In this document: positions 6,220 through 12,088 of the stretch, one piece after another
How positions within the stretch are numbered: position 1 is the stretch's first letter
Layout of the letters: the number at the start of each line of letters is the position of its first letter
DNA from: an uncultured Erysipelotrichaceae bacterium
GTDB lineage: Bacteria > Bacillota_I > Bacilli_A > RF39 > UBA660
Direction: 5' to 3'
Assembly: GCA_902767005.1 (NCBI GenBank)
Contig: CACXFY010000096.1
Coordinates: 1 to 12,088, forward strand
DNA length: 12,088 nucleotides
Notes under the pieces: generated by a model
The model's database searches: none
Seen by the model: only the letters and a program-made list of their open reading frames with translations
Told to the model about the DNA's origin: nothing
Program-made: the position numbers and the translations under genes

Positions 6220-7834
6220 AATTCAATCCAACTATTTTATTGTCTACAACATCTATCTTTAAATAATTAGGCTCTTTAGGAAGTCCTGGCATAGTCATCA
6301 TAGTACCTAATATTAAAGTAATAAAACCAGCACCATTATAAATATTAATATCTCTAACTGTAATATCAAAGTCTTTTGGTACACCTAATTTCTTTTGATC
6401 ATCTGATAAAGAATATTGTGTCTTTGCTAAACAAATTGGATATGATTCTAATTTGTTCTTTTTTATTAATTCTAACTTTTTCTTTGCTTCATCACTATAA
6501 GTAATATCTCTAGCTCCATATATTTCCTTACATACAGTTTCAACTTTCTTTTCAATACTAATATTATCTTTATATAATAATTTAAACTTATTGTCCTTTT
6601 TAACTATTTTTAAAACCTCTTTAGCTAATTCAATAGCTCCATCTCCACCTTTATTATAAACATCATTGATAACTAAAGTAATACCTTCATTTCGACATAA
6701 TTCATCCAATACTTTTACTTCTTTCTTAGTATCTGTATTATAAGTGTTTAGTGTAACAATAACTTCTACACCATATTTATTAAGATTATCATAATGCTTC
6801 TTCAAATTAGTAAAGCCTTCTTTTAAAGCATCAACATTTTCCTTAAATATATCTTCTTTCGCAACTCCACCGTGATATTTTAATGCTTTAATTGTTGCTA
6901 CTAAAACAATAGCATCTGGACTAAGTTCTGCTTTTCTACACTTAATATCTAAAAACTTTTCAGCACCTAAATCAGCACCAAAACCAGCTTCAGTAATAAC
7001 AATATCACCTAAAGACAAAGCTGTCTTAGTTGCGATAACACTATTACATCCATGAGCTATATTAGCAAAAGGCCCTCCATGTACAATAGCTGGATTACCA
7101 CCCATAGTTTGTACTAAATTAGGTCTAATAGCTGTCTTTAACAATGTAGTCATAGCTCCTTCAATACCTAATTCTCTAGCATATACAAATTCACCTTTAC
7201 TATTATAGCCAATCATAATATTACCAAGTTTTTTCTTTAAATCATCAAAATCTTCAGCTAAACAGAATAATGCCATAATCTCGCTAGCAGCCGTAATATT
7301 AAAAGATTCTTTTCTATTCTCTAACTCTATTCTTCTTAAAGCTCTATCATTAACATCTAAACATCTATGAAATATTACCTCCTCAATATCTAACTTATTT
7401 CCAAAATAAATATGATTATCTATTGCGGCACATAATAAGTTATTCGCAGCTTCTATCGCCGCAAAATCACCTGTAAAATGAAGATTAATATCTTCCATAG
7501 GTACTATTTGAGAATAACCTCCACCTGTTGCGCCACCTTTCATACCAAATACTGGTCCCATAGATGGTTCTCTTAAAGCAGCAATACTCTTTTTACCTAA
7601 TTTACATAAAGCATCATGCAAGCCAATACTTACAGTAGTTTTTCCTTCTCCAAATGGTGTTGGACTAATCGCAGTAACTAAGACTAATTTACCAAATTTC
7701 TTTTTACGATAATTAATAATCTTTGCCATATCACTACCATAAAGCATCAAATCTTTTTCTTTTAATCCAATCTTTTCGGCAATCTTTCTAATATCTTCCT
7801 TTTTATACTTTCTAGCTATTTCTATATCCATCAT
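6218..7834 (-). CDS. fhs: Formate-tetrahydrofolate ligase
   Basis: This enzyme makes 10-formyl-tetrahydrofolate from formate, ATP and THF in the cytoplasm, feeding purine synthesis and Met-tRNA formylation. At 538 residues from ATG 7834 it is slightly shorter than the usual 555-560. Diagnostic motifs are the ATP-binding loop PTPFGEGKTT (58-67), REPSMGPVFGMKGGATGGG (about 88-106), LHFTGDFAAIEAANN (about 121-135), ITEAGFGADLGAEKF (about 281-295), and the C-terminal MPGLPKEP (515-522). The loop has Phe where most homologs I know have Ala (TPAGEGKTT). An in-frame GTG at 7843-7841 belongs to the GAGGTG ribosome binding site; ATG 7834 has a 6-nt spacer, and a second ATG follows directly at 7831. 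The gene stands alone, with its own promoter and terminator and no other folate gene nearby. Confidence 0.97.
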   Translation of the reverse strand: MMDIEIARKYKKEDIRKIAEKIGLKEKDLMLYGSDMAKIINYRKKKFGKLVLVTAISPTPFGEGKTTVSIGLHDALCKLGKKSIAALREPSMGPVFGMKGGATGGGYSQIVPMEDINLHFTGDFAAIEAANNLLCAAIDNHIYFGNKLDIEEVIFHRCLDVNDRALRRIELENRKESFNITAASEIMALFCLAEDFDDLKKKLGNIMIGYNSKGEFVYARELGIEGAMTTLLKTAIRPNLVQTMGGNPAIVHGGPFANIAHGCNSVIATKTALSLGDIVITEAGFGADLGAEKFLDIKCRKAELSPDAIVLVATIKALKYHGGVAKEDIFKENVDALKEGFTNLKKHYDNLNKYGVEVIVTLNTYNTDTKKEVKVLDELCRNEGITLVINDVYNKGGDGAIELAKEVLKIVKKDNKFKLLYKDNISIEKKVETVCKEIYGARDITYSDEAKKKLELIKKNKLESYPICLAKTQYSLSDDQKKLGVPKDFDITVRDINIYNGAGFITLILGTMMTMPGLPKEPNYLKIDVVDNKIVGLN

Positions 7835-7855
7835 AAAAATCACCTCGCAATCAAT

Positions 7856-7864
7856 ATTATATCA
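7856..7864 (-). promoter_or_regulatory. Extended -10 promoter of fhs
   Basis: On the minus strand TGA precedes TATAAT (7861-7856), a perfect extended -10, 22 nt upstream of the fhs ATG. The -35 region (TAGGTG at 17 bp) is poor. The implied leader of about 15 nt leaves no room for a folate riboswitch. Confidence 0.6.
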
Positions 7865-7968
7865 TAAACTAATTTTTTCACCTAATTAATAACTCGCTTT
7901 TTAACAATTCATTTAAAAGAAAATAATAATTACCTTTTAAAACCACCTAAAAGCATAAAAACCCCCAT

Positions 7969-7997
7969 TTGCAGTCCTAAATAACATGTGCTATTGT
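7969..7997 (+). promoter_or_regulatory. Putative promoter of the thioester adhesin-sortase operon
   Basis: TTGCAG (7969-7974), a 17-bp spacer and TATTGT (7992-7997), preceded by TGC as an extended -10, lie 32 nt upstream of ATG 8030. Both hexamers depart from consensus, suggesting weak or regulated expression. Confidence 0.45.
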
Positions 7998-8029
7998 ATG
8001 CCTCGTTAAGAAAAAAAAGGAGGGATAAT

Positions 8030-9448
8030 ATGCATAAAATCAAGTTTTTCTTAATACTATTAATTGCTTTATTGATAGTACCTTCATTATCAGTTAAAGC
8101 AGCGACTACAAGTTTTTATGAAGGTGAATATATACAAGGTATCTGGATGAATAAATATAATCCAGCAAACAACACGACATACTATCAAACAGCTAGATTC
8201 TTTAGAGAAACTGGAACTAATGACTTTGCTTACTGTATACAACCATTTAATTTCTTCAATGAGAATGCAACCTATGAATCTACAGTAAATCAAGCAGCCA
8301 TTTCTAATCTTCAAAGAGAAAAAGTAGCTTTAATCGCTCACTTTGGATATGGCTATAAGAATCATACTGATCCTAAATGGTATGCCATAACACAATTTAT
8401 GATCTGGAAAGAATCAGACCATTCAGGACAATATTATTTTACTGACTCACTAAATGGTAATAAAATAACAGCTTATACAAGTGAAATGAATGAAATAAAT
8501 AACTTAATAAATAATTATAATAAATTACCGTCACTAGCAAATAAAACATATGATATTGTTGAAAATAATACTTTAGAAATAGTAGATACTAATAATGTTT
8601 TAAATAATTACCAAACAAATAGTGATTTAATAAAAATAGATAATAATAAAATTATTATGAATAATCCACAAGAAGGTAATTATGAAATATCCTTAATCAG
8701 AGAAGAAAAGTACTATAATAAACCTCATATCTTTTGGAAATCATCTACCTCCCAAAATCTAATAGAAACTGGAGACCTAGATAAAAAAGAAATAAAATTT
8801 AATATAAATGTTCAAAAAACCTCAATCAACCTAACTAAAGTAGATGCTGATACAAAAGATACTAAATCTCAAGGAAAAGCATCATTAGATGGAGCATTAT
8901 ATAACTTATATGATGAAAGCAACAATTTTATAGATACTTTAGAGATAATAAACAATACAGCTACTATTGAAAATCTAAATTATGGAAAATATTACTTAAA
9001 AGAAGAAAAAGCTGGAGTTGGTTACAACTTAGATACTAATACATATGAAATAATACTATCAAAAGAAACACCAAATATTGATAAACAACTAGAAAATAAA
9101 ATAATAAAAGCTAAAGTAACAATAAATAAACAATATGGAGATAAAAACAATATGCAAAACGAAGAAAACATAGACTTTAACTTATATGATAGTAATAATA
9201 ATCTATATAAGACACTAACTACTGATAAAAATGGCATAATACAAATAGAATTACCATATGACACATATAGATTAGAACAATTAAATACAACCTCAGGTTA
9301 TAGTAAAATAGAACCTTTAACTATAGATATTAATAATAATGACGATATTAATCTAAAATTAAAAGATTATCACATTCCAGTACCAGATACTCATACAGAT
9401 AATATATTAACTATTATCATAAAACTAATATTATCAATACTATGTTAA
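8030..9448 (+). CDS. Secreted thioester-domain (Cys-Gln) surface adhesin with Cna-B/SpaA-like stalk and VPDTH sorting motif
   Basis: AAGGAGGG (8017-8024), 5 nt before ATG 8030, fixes a 472-residue product. Residues 1-24 are a signal peptide with likely cleavage after SVKA. A thioester domain follows: FAYCIQP places the reactive Cys at 69, and the WYAITQFMIW block (118-126) supplies Gln122, matching the TQxxIW motif of TED adhesins that form an internal Cys-Gln thioester and bind host amines covalently. Residues 172-262 form an unassigned beta-rich linker. Two Cna-B/prealbumin-like domains span about 265-358 and 360-447. The first shows the isopeptide pattern K270 (LTKVDA), E325 (LKEEKAGVGY) and N356 (LENK); the second shows K367, E416 and possibly D446. 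The C-terminus has IPVPDTHTDN (449-458), then a short hydrophobic stretch broken by Lys465, and ends in Cys with no basic tail. It overlaps the sortase gene by 7 nt. Confidence 0.88.
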   Translation: MHKIKFFLILLIALLIVPSLSVKAATTSFYEGEYIQGIWMNKYNPANNTTYYQTARFFRETGTNDFAYCIQPFNFFNENATYESTVNQAAISNLQREKVALIAHFGYGYKNHTDPKWYAITQFMIWKESDHSGQYYFTDSLNGNKITAYTSEMNEINNLINNYNKLPSLANKTYDIVENNTLEIVDTNNVLNNYQTNSDLIKIDNNKIIMNNPQEGNYEISLIREEKYYNKPHIFWKSSTSQNLIETGDLDKKEIKFNINVQKTSINLTKVDADTKDTKSQGKASLDGALYNLYDESNNFIDTLEIINNTATIENLNYGKYYLKEEKAGVGYNLDTNTYEIILSKETPNIDKQLENKIIKAKVTINKQYGDKNNMQNEENIDFNLYDSNNNLYKTLTTDKNGIIQIELPYDTYRLEQLNTTSGYSKIEPLTIDINNNDDINLKLKDYHIPVPDTHTDNILTIIIKLILSILC

Positions 9449-9951
9449 AAAGAATATTAATACTATTCATAATAATACTACTCTTTATATTTACTGAATC
9501 TATTATAAGAATAGATACTAATAAAGTTTCCATTGACAAGCCTATATTAATTAATACTTATAAAGAAACTCCTATTGGTAAATTAATTATTAATAAAATA
9601 AATCTAAATAAAGATATCTATTCAAAAAATAGTAAAGAAAACACTATAGAGAAAAACATACAATTATTAAAAGAATCAACAAATGATCTAATCATAATAG
9701 CCGCTCATTCAGGTTCAGGTGAAAGAGCTTTCTTTAATAATCTAAATAAACTAAAAAAGAATGATGAAATAACATTAATAATAAATAATAAAACAAGTAA
9801 ATATATTGTTAAAGAGTATTGGGAACAAAAAAAGAATGGTTATATCGACATATCTAAAGAAGAACAAGATCAATTAATCTTAACAACTTGTAGTCCCAAC
9901 CATCAAGGTTATCAATTAATAGTAAATTCAATAAAAAAAGAATCTAATTAG
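9442..9951 (+). CDS. Small sortase-family transpeptidase lacking the usual catalytic Arg
   Basis: This 169-residue protein has an N-terminal membrane anchor (about 4-22) and an extracellular sortase beta-barrel. Recognisable elements are IGKLIINKINL (45-55), corresponding to the first barrel strands, IIIAAHSGSGERAFFNNL (84-101) with catalytic His89, and LILTTCSPN (145-153) with catalytic Cys150. In sortases the third catalytic residue is an Arg on the strand after the Cys (TCxxx...RxxV). Here that strand reads YQLIVNSIK, with Gln158 in the Arg position and no Arg after Cys150. The start at 9442 lies inside the adhesin gene (ATGTTAA overlap) without its own clear Shine-Dalgarno, so translation is probably coupled. 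The adhesin is its obvious substrate. Its stop is inside the palindromic terminator shared with the convergent protease gene. The sortase class cannot be fixed by eye. Confidence 0.85.
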   Translation: MLKRILILFIIILLFIFTESIIRIDTNKVSIDKPILINTYKETPIGKLIINKINLNKDIYSKNSKENTIEKNIQLLKESTNDLIIIAAHSGSGERAFFNNLNKLKKNDEITLIINNKTSKYIVKEYWEQKKNGYIDISKEEQDQLILTTCSPNHQGYQLIVNSIKKESN

Positions 9952-9961
9952 ATTCTTTTTT
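9934..9961. terminator. Perfectly palindromic bidirectional terminator that contains both convergent stop codons
   Basis: Positions 9934-9961 form a perfect 28-bp palindrome (AAAAAAGAATCTAA and its complement), giving a hairpin with T6 on the exit side in either direction. The sortase stop (9949-9951) and the protease stop (9946-9944) both lie in its apex, and the two coding regions overlap by 8 nt. Confidence 0.85.
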
Positions 9962-11317
9962 ACTTTTTATAACTTCAATAGCTTTCTTTAACTGATTATC
10001 ATTCTCTCTAGTAGATTCTTTAATGTATTTTTCACTTCTTTCCTCAACTATATCAGGTTTAACACCTACTCCATTAATAGAATCTCCCTTAGGGGTCAAC
10101 CAATTCTCAGTCGTATATTTAACTGATGATCCACTATGTAAATCTACTACTTTTTGGACAGTACCTTTTCCATAAGTAGTTTCTCCTACTACAGTAGCAT
10201 TCTTATAATTATCTTTAAAACAAGCTGCTATTATCTCAGAAGCTGAAGCTGAATTAGCATCAGTAATAATAACAATAGGATAATCTCTCTTAGTAGCTGA
10301 AGTTGCCTTAATCTTAGTAGTTTTCTTTCTAGTCTTAACTTGATATAAAACTGTATTCTTCTTAAAGAACATATCAAGTATTTGACTTGTTTGTTTCAAA
10401 TGTCCACCAGGATTATCTCTAACATCTATTATTAAACTATCTATCTTTTTCTTCTCTAACTTATCTAAATTCTTTTTAAATTGCTTATATGTATTAGAAG
10501 CAACATTTGACACTTGAATATATCCAATATTATTATCTAATACTTCACTATTAACAGAATCAATTTCTATCTTAGTCTTACCCATTTTATAAGTCTTTTC
10601 TTTATCTTTTCTCTTAACAGTAATTGTAATAGTCTTATTATCATCTATAATAGCTGCTATATCTGTACCAGACTTATTAGTAACATCTTTTCCATTTACC
10701 TTAGTAATAATATCTCCAACTTTTAATTTGTTATAGGCAGTACCTTTCTTAAATACTTCGATTATTTCATTTTTACCATCACCAGTAACAATAGTAATAC
10801 CTATACCTTCAAAGTATCCATCCACAGTTGTATTAAAATTATCAGTAAAATCATCTGTCATATATATAGAATAAGGATCTTCTAATGAATAAACCATTCC
10901 CTTAATAGCAGAACTAACTAATTCTTTTTCACTAACTTCATCATAATAATTATCTAAAATACTATTATAAGTAACTATTAAATCTTTTAATTCTGGAGAT
11001 ACCTCAGTACCTTCTACTTTATCTTTAGAAGAACTAATAAAGTATCCAATTAATATACCAAATAATAAAGCAATAACAATAATAATAATTACTTCAAAAG
11101 TATTAAAACCACTATTTCTCTCTACATATATTGTTTTTTCTTCTACTTCTTCTTCCTTCTTTTCTTCATGTTTTGGCTCTTCATGTTTTTCTTCGTGTTT
11201 AGGTTCTTCTTTCTTTTCTTCTTTTATATCAACTTTCTTTTCTTGCTTCTTCTCTTCTTTTACCTTTGTATCTTCTTTCTTTTTCTTTTTAGTTTTCTTT
11301 TCTTCATCCTTCTTCAT
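9944..11317 (-). CDS. S41-family C-terminal processing protease (CtpA-like) with PDZ domain and charged cytoplasmic tail
   Basis: The start is ATG 11317, with AGGTG 6 nt upstream; the in-frame GTG at 11326-11324 is part of that site. The 457-residue product begins with an unusual Lys/Glu/His-rich tail (about 1-64, containing a duplicated EEPKHEEK unit), then one membrane helix (about 75-95). An S41 N-terminal helical region follows (about 105-160; LEDPYSIYM), then a PDZ domain (about 162-242; GYFEGIGI and LKVGDIITKVNG). The protease core has LIIDVRDNPGGHL (about 295-307), the nucleophile block SASASEI with Ser358, and the general base Lys384 in TYGKGTVQ. Such Ser-Lys proteases process or degrade exported proteins from their C-termini. 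It has a probable promoter of its own and sits downstream of the thioredoxin-like gene. Confidence 0.95.
   Translation of the reverse strand: MKKDEEKKTKKKKKEDTKVKEEKKQEKKVDIKEEKKEEPKHEEKHEEPKHEEKKEEEVEEKTIYVERNSGFNTFEVIIIIVIALLFGILIGYFISSSKDKVEGTEVSPELKDLIVTYNSILDNYYDEVSEKELVSSAIKGMVYSLEDPYSIYMTDDFTDNFNTTVDGYFEGIGITIVTGDGKNEIIEVFKKGTAYNKLKVGDIITKVNGKDVTNKSGTDIAAIIDDNKTITITVKRKDKEKTYKMGKTKIEIDSVNSEVLDNNIGYIQVSNVASNTYKQFKKNLDKLEKKKIDSLIIDVRDNPGGHLKQTSQILDMFFKKNTVLYQVKTRKKTTKIKATSATKRDYPIVIITDANSASASEIIAACFKDNYKNATVVGETTYGKGTVQKVVDLHSGSSVKYTTENWLTPKGDSINGVGVKPDIVEERSEKYIKESTRENDNQLKKAIEVIKSKKESN
11156..11209 (-). repeat. Tandem 27-bp coding repeat in the charged tail of the S41 protease
   Basis: Two adjacent nine-residue units, EEPKHEEKH and EEPKHEEKK, lie in the cytoplasmic tail. 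Their codons differ at several third positions (CCT/CCA, CAC/CAT, GAA/GAG), so the peptide is conserved although the DNA has drifted. The rest of the tail is irregular Lys/Glu sequence. Confidence 0.75.
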
Positions 11318-11335
11318 AAGTATCACCTACTATAT

Positions 11336-11344
11336 ATAATATCA
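11336..11344 (-). promoter_or_regulatory. Possible extended -10 promoter of the S41 protease gene
   Basis: On the minus strand TGA precedes TATTAT (11341-11336), 18 nt upstream of ATG 11317. The -35 position (TTGGGC, 11364-11359) falls inside the upstream terminator hairpin and is a poor match. Expression by read-through from upstream is the alternative. Confidence 0.35.
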
Positions 11345-11350
11345 TAAAAT

Positions 11351-11372
11351 AAAAAAAGGCCCAAGCCTTTTT
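11351..11372 (-). terminator. Intrinsic terminator after the thioredoxin-like gene
   Basis: An 8-bp stem AAAAAGGC/GCCTTTTT (11372-11365 with 11360-11353) closes a TTGG loop. A minus-strand T7 tract runs from 11357 to 11351. The stop codon (11373-11371) starts the stem. It separates this gene from the S41 protease, probably incompletely. Confidence 0.75.
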
Positions 11373-11907
11373 ATTTACCTAAATAATTATTAATATTATC
11401 AGTACCTTCTATATATTCAGATACCTTGTTATTAGCAAATTTAATAAGTGTAGGTCCATTAATTTTTAACTCTTCAGCACTACTTGGATTAGTATTAGAT
11501 TCATTACTACTATTTCTCTTATTAATACCATTACTCATATCAACAGTATAAATAGTTAATGCATTATCACTCTTGTTATATTTCTCTAAATTAGAAGAAA
11601 TATTACTATATACTTCTCCACTACTACGATCATAGAATAATACTAAGTATTCCTTTTCTTTTCTATTAAAACTCTCTCCTAGCATAATATCACTATAATT
11701 AAACTCAACATTAGTATTAACCTTACTATTTTTCTTATTAACTACACGTAAAGATAATAAATAGAATATAAAAATAAATATTACTAAAAATACTAATGCT
11801 CTTACTATACTCTTAGCATTTATATTTAAACCACTAGGTATATTCTCTATCTTTCTAGCTTCTTCTCTTTTTTTTCTTCTTTTTGCACTATTTCCTTTTC
11901 CTGCCAT
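11371..11907 (-). CDS. Single-pass membrane protein with a cysteine-less thioredoxin-like extracellular domain
   Basis: This 178-residue protein has a strongly basic N-terminus (residues 1-20, AKRRKKREEARK), one membrane helix (about 35-53) and an extracellular domain. That domain resembles a thioredoxin fold: EYLVLFYDRSSG (86-97) fits the strand before the active site, LTIYTVDM (117-124) the next strand, and INGPTLIKFANNKVSEYIEG (149-168) the cis-Pro loop (Pro152) and terminal hairpin. There is no Cys anywhere in the protein, so it cannot act as a thiol oxidoreductase; a scaffolding or binding role is inferred. AGGTG 7 nt before ATG 11907 fixes the start. It has its own promoter and terminator. 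The fold assignment is by pattern only. Confidence 0.75.
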   Translation of the reverse strand: MAGKGNSAKRRKKREEARKIENIPSGLNINAKSIVRALVFLVIFIFIFYLLSLRVVNKKNSKVNTNVEFNYSDIMLGESFNRKEKEYLVLFYDRSSGEVYSNISSNLEKYNKSDNALTIYTVDMSNGINKRNSSNESNTNPSSAEELKINGPTLIKFANNKVSEYIEGTDNINNYLGK

Positions 11908-11925
11908 AAAAAATCACCTGGAATT

Positions 11926-11954
11926 AGTATAACATAAACCTTTTTTTAGGTAAA
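11926..11954 (-). promoter_or_regulatory. Promoter of the thioredoxin-like gene
   Basis: On the minus strand TTTACC (11954-11949), a 17-bp spacer and TATACT (11931-11926), preceded by TGT as an extended -10, lie 18 nt upstream of ATG 11907. The -35 box begins 2 bp after the upstream terminator ends. Confidence 0.6.
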
Positions 11955-11955
11955 G

Positions 11956-11981
11956 AAAAAGGATAGTTTAACTATCCTTTT
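11956..11981 (-). terminator. Intrinsic terminator of the YbbR-like gene
   Basis: An 11-bp stem AAAAGGATAGT/ACTATCCTTTT (11981-11971 with 11967-11957) has a 3-nt loop and ends in T5 at 11960-11956. The upstream gene's TAG (11974-11972) is within the stem. Confidence 0.8.
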
Positions 11982-12088
11982 GTAATACGTACTTTAACAC
12001 GTTTTGTCTTAGAAGAATATGATAATTTCAAGTCATTTCCAGTTACTTTAACTTCTACTTCGTGTTCACCTTCACCATATCCCTTTAA
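11972..12088 (-). CDS. YbbR-like domain protein (CdaR-like), C-terminal 38 residues only
   Basis: The frame enters from the right edge and ends at TAG 11974-11972. The visible peptide contains GEGEHEVEVKVTG, followed by LKLSYSSKTKRVKVRITKG. This matches the closing beta strands of YbbR repeats (G-x-G-x-[HY]-x-V-x-V-x-V-x-G ... P/K-x-x-V-x-V-x-I). YbbR-domain proteins such as CdaR regulate the c-di-AMP cyclase CdaA at the membrane and usually sit between cdaA and glmM. Here glmM does not follow directly; whether cdaA precedes it lies outside the window. Other Ig-like beta domains could end similarly, so the call is moderate. Confidence 0.55.
   Translation of the reverse strand, partial: LKGYGEGEHEVEVKVTGNDLKLSYSSKTKRVKVRITKG

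Noticed and set aside
7865..7968. Possible regulatory RNA or small ORF between fhs and the adhesin gene
   Set aside because: Only a weak CTTTTA/TAAAAG inverted repeat and minus-strand frames of 12-16 codons were found. The inferred fhs leader is too short for a folate riboswitch.
9022..9264. Minus-strand open frame of 80 codons inside the adhesin gene
   Set aside because: It is antisense to the Cna-B-like domains, has low-complexity hydrophobic composition, and has no promoter or ribosome binding site.
8102..9448. Recent mobile-element origin of the adhesin-sortase pair
   Set aside because: No inverted repeats, direct repeats, integrase, tRNA edge or transposase flank it. The AT-rich composition and Asn/Lys codon use look like the rest of the window.
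9431..9455. Possible -1 frameshift that would fuse the adhesin to the sortase frame and give it a KR tail
   Set aside because: The sortase frame is -1 to the adhesin, but the overlap (CTATGTTAAAAAG) has no slippery heptamer before the stop, and the sortase has a credible start and coupling arrangement of its own.
1..12088. Mycoplasma-type genetic code (TGA as Trp)
   Set aside because: Trp codons throughout conserved proteins are TGG, and the radical SAM gene ends naturally at TGA where the next gene overlaps.

Overview
The window comes from a very AT-rich, gene-dense Gram-positive genome that uses the standard bacterial code: TGG encodes Trp, and TGA is a stop at 2669-2671. Gene content and style (LPXTG-like surface protein and sortase, lipoprotein, M15 peptidase-like protein, AGGTG-type ribosome binding sites, tiny intergenic gaps) suggest an uncultured, small-genome, walled Bacilli/Erysipelotrichia-like or RF39-like gut bacterium. 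The placement is an inference from composition and gene style only. No RNA gene, CRISPR array, IS element or phage gene was seen, and no gene-free stretch exceeds 300 bases.

Layout. 1-503 (-): 5' part of a membrane-anchored protein resembling M15 (D,D/L,D-carboxypeptidase) proteins. 573-2928 (+): a tightly overlapping three-gene operon (patatin-like phospholipase, YtqA/MnmL-type radical SAM enzyme, DUF1294 membrane protein) ending in a bidirectional terminator. 2943-5391 (-): NfeD, SPFH/band-7 protein and a lipoprotein of unknown function, in that transcriptional order from a good sigma-A-type promoter. 5502-6194 (+): a membrane-anchored protein with two tandem Ig-like repeats, divergent from nfeD. 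6218-7834 (-): formate-tetrahydrofolate ligase. 8030-9951 (+): a secreted thioester-domain adhesin with two Cna-B/SpaA-like stalk domains and a VPDTH sorting motif, overlapping by 7 nt a small sortase. 9944-11907 (-): S41/CtpA-type protease with a charged cytoplasmic tail, preceded by a membrane protein with a cysteine-less thioredoxin-like domain. 11972-12088 (-): C-terminal end of a probable YbbR-domain (CdaR-like) protein. The longest intergenic stretch, about 195 bases at 7835-8029, holds two divergent promoters and nothing else I can support.

Functionally the window is dominated by the cell envelope: wall hydrolysis, membrane microdomain organisation (SPFH/NfeD), exported protein processing (S41 protease) and covalent surface adhesion. 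The most interesting unit is the thioester adhesin with its private sortase. The sortase keeps the catalytic His and Cys but has no Arg anywhere after the Cys. Its substrate has a non-LPXTG motif, a short hydrophobic tail interrupted by Lys, and no basic C-terminus. The window is also very compact: several stop codons lie inside bidirectional terminator hairpins, and at 9934-9961 one perfect palindrome encodes the same C-terminal pentapeptide, KKESN, on both strands.
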